The position numbers and the translations under genes were made by a program. 64,000 nt of DNA from assembly GCF_900243745.1 (NCBI RefSeq), contig NZ_LT984798.1, positions 2,626,001 to 2,690,000 on the forward strand, written 5' to 3'. The stretch comes from Desulfovibrio sp. G11. GTDB taxonomy: Bacteria > Desulfobacterota > Desulfovibrionia > Desulfovibrionales > Desulfovibrionaceae. Positions 20,039 through 26,777 of the stretch are shown piece by piece (position 1 is the first letter of the stretch; the number at the start of each line of letters is the position of its first letter). The notes below the pieces were generated by a model. It was not told the origin of the DNA and did no database searches. It saw nothing but the letters and a program-made list of their open reading frames with translations.

Positions 20039-20157
20039 CTAGAGCATTTCACACTTGAAATACTCGACAAGGAGTTGGAGACAAATCCTTGTCGCCAATG
20101 ATTGTAGGGCGGCTTTGCCGATCGTTACGCAGTCATTTGAAGCGTGAATTACTCCAG
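20039..20157 (+). repeat. Stop-codon repeat, copy A (ppsA end)
   Basis: Begins CTAGAGCATTTCACACTTGA. The other end, read on the minus strand from 20157, is CTGGAGTAATTCACGCTTCA, a match at about 18 of 23 positions, so the unit is an imperfect palindrome. Inside is a 9-bp hairpin (CGACAAGGA and complement). Before the IS insertion the TAG of this end was the ppsA stop codon. Confidence 0.65.
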
Positions 20158-20194
20158 CAGATAACAAGCTCGCAAGGCTTAGCGGCCTGACAGC

Positions 20195-20240
20195 AAGGCA
20201 GCCCGAAACCACAGTGGTTTCGGGCTGCCTTGGCGTTTTT
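20195..20240 (+). terminator. Terminator originally serving ppsA
   Basis: A perfect 17-bp stem (20195-20211 with 20215-20231, starting AAGGCAGCCCG) with a 3-base loop, followed by GGCGTTTTTG. In the uninterrupted chromosome it would have stood about 180 bases after the ppsA stop; the IS has moved it a kilobase away. It may also insulate the convergent efflux gene. Confidence 0.8.
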
Positions 20241-20310
20241 GCGTTGCTGTGGTGCAAACAGCCTGCGCATCTGACCGCCCTCCTTTTCGCCACCGGCAGG
20301 GCGAGGCATG

Positions 20311-21795
20311 TTATCTGCGCACAGCCGGTGGGGTGCTTTTGCCCTGGACGGCCAGAATGACTGCCATGACAAGGCATGCTGCTCCAGCAGGCAGCATGGC
20401 ACTTTGAAAACCGTAGGCAATGGCCTCGCGGTAATAGTGAGTGGATAGGGCAGCTTCTGCATCAGCGGCATTGCTGAAGACAAGGGTCTGTGCTCGAAGA
20501 GCGGCCTGCGAAATGCCATCGGCCGTGAGCTGCCGCGTTGCATGCTTTACCGCTTCCGCACCGAGCAGAGCGCCCAGTATGGCTATGCCAAATGCCATGC
20601 CGCCCTGGCGCAGGGCATTCATGACGGCAGAGGCCGTGGCAAAGCGTGCTTTTTCCACGGCGCCCAAAACGCACACGCCTGTAACAGGCACAGCCACGCC
20701 CATGCCGACACCCATCAGGGCCAGCAGTGAACCCGTATATACATAGCCTGTTTGCACTTCCGCAAAGCACAGCAAAACCATGGCCACGCCGATAAGAGCA
20801 TAGCTTGTAACCATCAGCCATCTTGTGCCGACACGGCTGTGCAGCCTGCCAAAAAAGAGGGATACTATCGCGGTGAGCAAAAATTGCGGCATCAGGCGCA
20901 CCCCGGCCTCGGAGGCACTGACTCCCTGTGCTTCCTGGAAAAAAAGAGAAAAGAAAAACAGGCTGCTATACGTAGAAAAGCCCAGTATAAAAGAGGCAAG
21001 GTTGGGTATGCCGAATCCGGTTTGCCTGAACAGAGGCAGGGGCAGCAAGGGGTTGGCTGTTCTGGACTGCCGAAACAGAAATACGCCAAACAGAATGCAT
21101 GATCCTGCGAGCGGTACCGTTACCTCAGGCGCAAGCAGGCCCGCATGCCCTGCCGCAAGCGCGTACGTCATGCCGCCCAGCCAGAGGATGCTCAGCACCT
21201 GCCCGGACACATCAAGGTACAGGTCTTTTTCAACGGCTATTTCTTTCATCCCCCAACCGCCAAGAGCAAGAGCCATGATGCCCAGGGGGATGTTGATCAG
21301 AAAAATACTCGGCCAGCCTGTATGGTCCACCAGAAAACCGCCCAGCAACGGGCCGACGATCAGGCCGATGGCGCTGAATGTGGACCAGCCGCCTACAACC
21401 TTTGCCCGTAATTTGGCATCATCAAATGCGTGAAAAATGATTGACATGGCCCCGGGGATGATGACGGCACCGGCAGCACCCTGAATGCTCCTGCCGACAA
21501 GAAGCAGGCTGATATTGCCTGCAAAAGCGCAAAGAAGCGAAGATGCGGTAAACAGGGCCATGGCCAGCATCCAGATTCTTTTAAGTCCGAACTTGTTGCT
21601 GAGGCCGCTGGCGGACAGCATAAACGCGGCAAGGCAGACCGCGTATGAATTGACTATCCATTGCAGTTCGGCAAGAGAAGCGTCAACATCCGCCTGAATG
21701 GCTGGCAGGGCTACGTTGACGATGGTAATGTCAATGTCGGCAATAAATGTTCCGAGCTAGGCTGCCGCTGTCAGAGCTACGAGTTTTTTGTTCAT
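20311..21795 (-). pseudogene. DHA2/EmrB-type MFS efflux gene with in-frame TAG at codon 13
   Basis: From the ATG at 21795 (MNKKLVALTAAA) the frame meets TAG at 21759-21757, then continues with no further interruption as LGTFIADIDITIVNVALP and on to 20311. The full product would be about 494 residues with some 14 membrane helices. Motif A-like and GP-rich motif C-like segments (LIVGPLLGGFLVDHTGW) mark a drug:proton antiporter of the QacA/EmrB class. The TVNVALP-type helix 1 motif lies just after the TAG, so restart at the next ATG (21621) would lose helix 1. It is therefore probably a pseudogene from one nonsense change, though readthrough or sequencing error is possible. A divergent tetR gene and an operator in its promoter fit an inducible efflux unit. 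Confidence 0.82.
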
Positions 21796-21848
21796 GTACA
21801 GGTCCTTATGGTTTGGCCTGAAGGGAGAAGCTCAGGCGGCACATAAAG

Positions 21849-21877
21849 AAGATAAAGACCGACCGTCGGTCTGTCAA
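21849..21877 (-). promoter_or_regulatory. Efflux promoter with embedded TetR-type operator
   Basis: On the minus strand TTGACA (21877-21872), a 17-base spacer and TATCTT (21854-21849) make a near-consensus sigma-70 promoter. Its spacer is filled by a perfect 17-bp palindrome (21856-21872), AGACCGAC-C-GTCGGTCT. This shape and placement are typical of a TetR-family operator that blocks RNA polymerase. It lies between the efflux gene and tetR and probably controls both. Confidence 0.85.
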
Positions 21878-21954
21878 TGGGTAAATAAAGATTGCGCTCC
21901 GGTACTGCAATGGAACATATTGAACGGGAAGTACGAACTACGAGGTTGTCGCGC

Positions 21955-22560
21955 ATGCCGAAAAAAATCACTATATTATCTGAGGATGAAGCCGGCATGA
22001 GCGCTGGTGAAAAGCGTCGGGCCGACCTGCTTGACATTGCGCAGGAGGTTTTTCTTGAAAAGGGTTTTGAAACGACGACAATAAACGACATACTTGCAGC
22101 GGCCGCCCTGTCCAAAGGGGGATTTTACCATCATTTCAAATCCAAGGACGACGTGCTGAACGCGCTACGGGTTCGCTATACACAGCAGTTTATTGAAACT
22201 GTGGAAAGGCGTGTGGCTTCGCTGCCGGACACGGCATTGGAGGAAAGGTTCCAGACCTGGATTGCGGCTTATGTGGATGCGTATTTTTCAAGCCATGCGG
22301 TGCATGATCTGGTATACCACTCAGTTCATGCCAGCCGGGCCGATGCTGACCGGCTGGCTGTCACAATGAGCTTGGAAAAACTTTTGCAGCAAGGGATGGA
22401 CAGTGAGGTCTGGCGGCTTTCGTCCGCGGCGTTTACAGCTACAATTATCTATTCAGCCATTCACGGGGTTGTTGACGAAATTATTGCCGGTGGCGCTGGC
22501 GAGATGGACCATCTGGCGGAACGTCTGCATGCCTCGTTGCGGCTGTTGCTCCAAGCGTGA
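21955..22560 (+). CDS. TetR/AcrR-family transcriptional repressor
   Basis: A 201-residue one-domain DNA-binding regulator with ligand-binding C-terminus. The helix-turn-helix is FETTTINDILAAAALSKGGF followed by YHHFKSKDDVL (about residues 36-66). The variable C-terminal domain has no ligand I can name. I chose ATG 21955 because GAGG lies nine bases upstream; in-frame ATG 21910 has no ribosome site. It is divergent from the efflux gene and most likely binds the palindrome at 21856-21872, repressing both genes until a toxic ligand is present. Confidence 0.88.
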   Translation: MPKKITILSEDEAGMSAGEKRRADLLDIAQEVFLEKGFETTTINDILAAAALSKGGFYHHFKSKDDVLNALRVRYTQQFIETVERRVASLPDTALEERFQTWIAAYVDAYFSSHAVHDLVYHSVHASRADADRLAVTMSLEKLLQQGMDSEVWRLSSAAFTATIIYSAIHGVVDEIIAGGAGEMDHLAERLHASLRLLLQA

Positions 22561-22725
22561 CGAAGAATGCTGTTCTCTTCGGCAGGTAATGGTGCGAAGT
22601 TATGAGAAAAAACGTTAGACATGCTCGGCAACGAGTGGTTGCGACGCGCCTGGGTGAGCCATTGCATGCAGCCGCGCAGTCAGCGGTTTTGATGGAGGCT
22701 GTGCCGCATCTGTGCGCCACAAGAG

Positions 22726-23982
22726 CTAGTTTATATAGAAATAGAGGCTGTGCAGCAAATAGTCTTCGTTGTTATCCGCCGCCAAGGTCAGTAGTTTACG
22801 CTTGATGCGGGGCAGCGGCGTAAGATCATTGCCCAGAAGTTCAAGGTCTTTGAGTATGCGGGCGGATTCTCTGGCCGGGGCATTTCTGCTTACATATCCC
22901 CATACGTGTTCTGCGGCATTTCTGGCCTTGCCTGGTTCCAGACGACAGGCAAGCGCGTCTTCGAGCAGGCCGTAAAACGCCTCTGCTGTCGGATTTTCGC
23001 TTTTGAGCAGCTGGCGTATGGCCGAGTACACGCCGGGGCTACGTTCAAGTATAAGGTATTTATAGCGCGCCCACTCTTCCGTGAGGTTTTTGCGCGGCAG
23101 GCCCGCCCGGGTCAGGTTTGCACATTTGATGGCCGAAAGATTCTTGTCTTTGACCTCCAGCATGACATCAAGCGCGCGCTCTTCAAGCAGGCCGTGCAGT
23201 TGCATAAAGGGATGCATGGCAATGGCAAGAGAGTGCATACCCGGCTTGCCGCCCGCCAGCTGTTGTGAATAATGGATTTTCTGGCGTCCGCTGTGTGAGT
23301 TCCAGGTCGCCCCTGCACGGTCAAGCCAGTACTGTGTGTCGCCATGCGGGGGCGGGTTCAGCTCGTGATGGAAAATATCAAAAACGGCAGGCAGATCAAA
23401 ATCACGGCAGACTGCGAGAACATCCTCAATAGTATAGATGCGCTCATCGTTTTCCAGGGCCAGCCTTTGCAGGATGGAAGCGGGCAAGGCAGCCAGGTTG
23501 CTGCGCAGGCGTTGCAGTGCGGACTCCCTGTCGCCATAGCCGCCGCCAAGGTGCAGGATTATGCGGCACTCCGGCCCGGCCTGCAGGGCATCAAGAAAAG
23601 CCGCATGATACGCCAGATCGGCCACAGCCTTGCGCACCACATCCGGGCGGGGAGAGTTGAGCACAGTGTACTGGCCTGGGTGCATGGAAAGGCGCACGCC
23701 GCTCTGGTGGGCAAGGGCGGCCAGGCTTTCAAGCTCGGACCGCAGTTCGGTCTGCCAGTCAAAATGCACCGCTTCGTGCGAAGCCAGCGGAATAATATCG
23801 GAACTGACGCGCATGAGCGCAAGAGACTGTCTGTGGCAGTAGCGCAGCATGGTTTCCAGCGCACCAAGATTGTTCCGGCTGACGGACAGGAGATTGTCCC
23901 GGCTTGCACGCGACAGGGTAAGACTACTTTGTGCCGCTCCGGGCAGACCAACGGTTTTGCATGCAAAGCCATAGCGTATCAC
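22726..23982 (-). CDS. uvsE: UV damage endonuclease UvsE/UVDE
   Basis: A 418-residue TIM-barrel endonuclease that nicks DNA 5' to UV photoproducts. Family signatures include RYGFACKT at the N-terminus, the MRVSSDIIPLASHE block, LSMHPGQYTVLNSP (about residue 100), LHLGGGYGDR, LALENDER, and the metal-site segments FDIFHHELNPP and MLEVKDKNLSA. The start is GTG with CAGGAG upstream. The C-terminal 110 residues extend beyond the compact Thermus enzyme. It follows the groEL terminator on the same strand. The 165-base gap to tetR holds nothing I can identify. Confidence 0.92.
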   Translation of the reverse strand: MIRYGFACKTVGLPGAAQSSLTLSRASRDNLLSVSRNNLGALETMLRYCHRQSLALMRVSSDIIPLASHEAVHFDWQTELRSELESLAALAHQSGVRLSMHPGQYTVLNSPRPDVVRKAVADLAYHAAFLDALQAGPECRIILHLGGGYGDRESALQRLRSNLAALPASILQRLALENDERIYTIEDVLAVCRDFDLPAVFDIFHHELNPPPHGDTQYWLDRAGATWNSHSGRQKIHYSQQLAGGKPGMHSLAIAMHPFMQLHGLLEERALDVMLEVKDKNLSAIKCANLTRAGLPRKNLTEEWARYKYLILERSPGVYSAIRQLLKSENPTAEAFYGLLEDALACRLEPGKARNAAEHVWGYVSRNAPARESARILKDLELLGNDLTPLPRIKRKLLTLAADNNEDYLLHSLYFYIN

Positions 23983-24002
23983 GGTATGCTCCTGTTGCGA
24001 AA

Positions 24003-24028
24003 AAAGCCCCCGCTTGCGCGGGGGCTTT
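24003..24028 (-). terminator. groEL terminator
   Basis: An 11-bp stem (AAAGCCCCCGC and complement) with a TTGC loop, followed on the minus strand by T residues (GCTTTTTTCG). It lies about 33 bases after the groEL stop and just before uvsE. Confidence 0.92.
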
Positions 24029-24060
24029 GATAAGAGACGTTTAAACTGCAGGGACCGGCC

Positions 24061-25710
24061 TTAGTACATGCCGCCCATGCCGCCCATGCCACCCATACCG
24101 CCCATGTCAGGCATGGCGGCGTCTTTCTTGGGTTCGGGCTTTTCGGCAATGGCGCATTCGGTGGTCAGCAGCAGGGAAGCCACGGAAGCGGCGTTCTGCA
24201 GGGCAGTGCGGGTCACCTTTTTGGGGTCGATCACGCCGGCCTTGATCAGGTCTTCGTATTCGCCGGTGGCGGCGTTGAAGCCGAAGCCGTCTTTGCCTTC
24301 GCGCACTTTTTCGACCACGATGGAGCCTTCAAAGCCGGCATTGAGGGCGATCTGGCGCAGAGGCTCTTCAATGGCGCGGCGAATGATATTCACACCGGCC
24401 AGTTCGTCGTCGTCAGCGGGCTTGATGTCGCAAAGCACCTTGGCAACGCGGATAAGAGCGGTACCGCCGCCAGGCACAATGCCTTCTTCCACGGCAGCGC
24501 GGGTGGCATTGAGGGCGTCTTCAACGCGGTCTTTCTTTTCTTTCATTTCCACTTCGGTGGCAGCGCCCACATGCACCACGGCCACGCCGCCCACCAGCTT
24601 GGCAAGGCGTTCCTGCAGCTTTTCGCGGTCGTAGTCAGAGGTGCTGTCTTCGATCTGGGCGCGGATCTGCTTCACGCGGGCCTTGATGTCTTCGCTCTTG
24701 CCGGCGCCGTCCACAACCGTGGTGTTTTCCTTGTCGATCACGATACGCTTGGCGGTACCGAGTTCGGCCAGGGTCATGTTTTCAAGCTTGGAGCCGGTGT
24801 CGTCGGAAGCCACCTGGCCGCCGGTGAGCACGGCGATATCCTGCAGCATGGCCTTGCGGCGGTCGCCAAAGCCGGGGGCCTTGACAGCCACGACCTGCAG
24901 GGCACCACGCAGCTTGTTGACCACCAGGGTGGCCAGGGCTTCGCCTTCCACGTCTTCAGCGATGATCATGAGCGGGCGGTTCACCTTGGCAACCTGCTCA
25001 AGCACGGGCAGCATGTCTTTCATGCTGGAGATTTTCTTTTCCGTGCACAGGATGTAAGGATTGTCCATTTCGCAGACCATCTTTTCGGGATTGGTCACGA
25101 AGTAGGGCGACAGGTAGCCGCGGTCAAAGCGCATGCCTTCCACCACGTCCATAGTGGTTTCAAGGCCCTTGGCTTCTTCAACCGTGATGACGCCTTCCTT
25201 GCCCACCTTGGCCATGGCTTCAGCAATGATGTTGCCGATGGTGGTATCGGAGTTGGCGGAAATGGTGCCGATCTGGGCAATTTCCTTCTGGTCGCGGGTG
25301 GGTTTGGCAAGGTTGGCAAGTTCGGTGATCAGGCCTTCAACAGCCTTGTCGATGCCGCGCTTGATGGCCATGGGATTGCGCCCGGCAGCCACAAGCTTGA
25401 CGCCTTCGCGATAGATGGCCTGAGCCAGGATGGTGGCGGTGGTGGTACCGTCACCGGCGGCGTCGGAAGTTTTGGAGGCCACTTCTTTGACGAGCTGGGC
25501 ACCCATGTTTTCGAACTTGTCGGACAGTTCGATTTCCTTGGCGACAGTCACGCCGTCTTTGGTAATGACGGGCGCGCCAAAGGATTTTTCAATGGCCACG
25601 TTGCGGCCTTTGGGGCCAAGGGTGACCTTGACGGCATTGGCAAGCTTGTCAACACCGCGGGAAAGTTTTTCGCGGGCTTTAACGTCAAAAAAGATTTCTT
25701 TAGCAGACAT
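24061..25710 (-). CDS. groL: Chaperonin GroEL (HSP60)
   Basis: The 549-residue 60-kDa chaperonin that forms the double ring folding chamber. It matches GroEL throughout: [11 protein letters not shown] near residue 30, [13 protein letters not shown] (about 87), the ATP-site motif [19 protein letters not shown], and the GGM-repeat tail (four GGM units, then Y). RBS AGGAGG precedes the ATG. It follows groES by 41 bases in a normal groESL operon. Nothing is odd in the protein. Confidence 0.99.
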
Positions 25711-25751
25711 TGGGACATTTCCTCCTAGTGGTAATTCGGCAAAGGTGGGAG

Positions 25752-26039
25752 TTAGTCGATGATGGCGAGGATATCTTCTTCGCGCATGACCAGATGGTCA
25801 ACGCCGTCGAGCTTCACCTCGGTTCCGGCGTACTTGTTGAAGAGCACTTCGTCGCCGGCTTTCACAGCCAAGGCAGTGCGCTCGCCATTATCCCCTACCT
25901 TGCCGGGACCCACAGCCACAACCTGACCCTTGGAAGGCTTTTCTTTAGCCGTATCAGGGATATACAGGCCGCCAGCGGTCTTTTCTTCGGTTTCAAGGCG
26001 TTTGACCAGGACACGGTCGTTAAGGGGTTTCAGCTTCAT
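25752..26039 (-). CDS. groS: Co-chaperonin GroES (HSP10)
   Basis: A 95-residue lid of the GroEL chamber starting [15 protein letters not shown], with the mobile loop [19 protein letters not shown] and C-terminal [11 protein letters not shown] placed the start at ATG 26039, the standard GroES N-terminus, with GGAGG ten bases upstream; the reading frame stays open for 49 codons further upstream but without family similarity. First gene of the groESL operon, preceded by a sigma-32-like promoter and an AT-rich palindrome. Confidence 0.98.
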
Positions 26040-26198
26040 GACGTCAGATCCTCCCGGAAATGTTATTATTGTCCCGTGGGACACGGCAACGGACGCGGTA
26101 CGGCGTCTGCGCCGAAAATATTGCGCGTACAGGCCGTAGCGAACGCTCGGTTCAGCCGGCCCCGCACCGGCATAGAGATAAGACATGCTGGCGGGTTG

Positions 26199-26227
26199 AA
26201 AAGGGGGTAATGTGGATTTTTTTCAAT
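26199..26227 (-). promoter_or_regulatory. Candidate sigma-32 (heat-shock) promoter of groESL
   Basis: On the minus strand ATTGAAA (26227-26221), a 13-base spacer and CCCCCTTTT (26207-26199) match the RpoH pattern CTTGAAA-N11-16-CCCCAT reasonably. It lies about 160 bases before groES. I did not find a CIRCE (HrcA) element near it. Confidence 0.5.
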
Positions 26228-26230
26228 TTT

Positions 26231-26275
26231 TTTTCTAACCATTTAAAATAATTGTTATTTTAAATGATTAGAAAA
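26231..26275. promoter_or_regulatory. 45-bp AT-rich palindrome upstream of groES
   Basis: Two 21-base arms (26231-26251 and 26255-26275) around a TTG centre are inverted copies with one mismatch; each arm contains TTTTCTAA and ATTTAAAATAA. It sits four bases upstream of the sigma-32-like -35 box, where an activator or repressor would bind. There is no U-run terminator logic and the stem is nearly pure A/T, so operator is more likely than terminator. Confidence 0.5.
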
Positions 26276-26367
26276 AGGCCGTACCTTGGCGCTTTCCTCA
26301 TCATCCCTGCGCTGGAGCACGGGCTCTCCTTGCGGCGCAAGCTTTTCACAGCTGTTACGAATTTAAT

Positions 26368-26395
26368 ATGATACGTTATTGGCGGTGAAAGTAAA
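26368..26395 (-). promoter_or_regulatory. Candidate sigma-70 promoter upstream of groES
   Basis: TTTACT (26395-26390), 16 bases, TATCAT (26373-26368) on the minus strand. If used, the transcript would run through the 45-bp palindrome into groES. The rest of the gap 26396-26687 shows no gene; it holds two imperfect inverted repeats near 26507-26533 and 26551-26600. Confidence 0.35.
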
Positions 26396-26687
26396 GCCTG
26401 CCCAAAGGCATGCCGCTGCCGCACAGGAGCTTGCCATCCATTGTCTGCTGCAATGGGCGAACAGTTTTACCCGCAGGAAAAACGGGCAATCCTGTAATGG
26501 CTTTCAGACTGCCGGCCAAGGCCGTCTGAAGGTGCGGCGCCCTGAAAACATAAACCCTGATTTTTGTATTTCAGAAAAAGATGCGCAGGTCAGGGTTGAA
26601 AGATATGGGGAGACTTGATGGAATGTGTGGAAAAAAGCCTTTCTGCATGCAGATGCTTCTGTATGAAAACTTTGGCAGCATGCTGAA

Positions 26688-26727
26688 CCGCCCTGCGTGC
26701 CTTCCGTATGAGGAGCACGCAGGGCGG
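26688..26727 (-). terminator. Hairpin after the lactate dehydrogenase gene
   Basis: A perfect 13-bp stem (CCGCCCTGCGTGC, 26688-26700, and complement 26715-26727) with a 14-base loop, 50 bases after the stop. No clear T-run follows on the minus strand, so termination may be weak or need Rho. Confidence 0.5.
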
Positions 26728-26777
26728 CAACAACGTGGATCGCCCCTGAGGGCTATCCACTCCGTTTGATCAAGAGT

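Noticed and set aside
26507..26533. GCCGTCTGAA, identical to the core of the Neisseria DNA uptake sequence, paired with TTCAGAC as a hairpin
   Set aside because: A single 10-base match in an otherwise Desulfovibrio-like region is expected by chance, and no other copy was noticed in the window.
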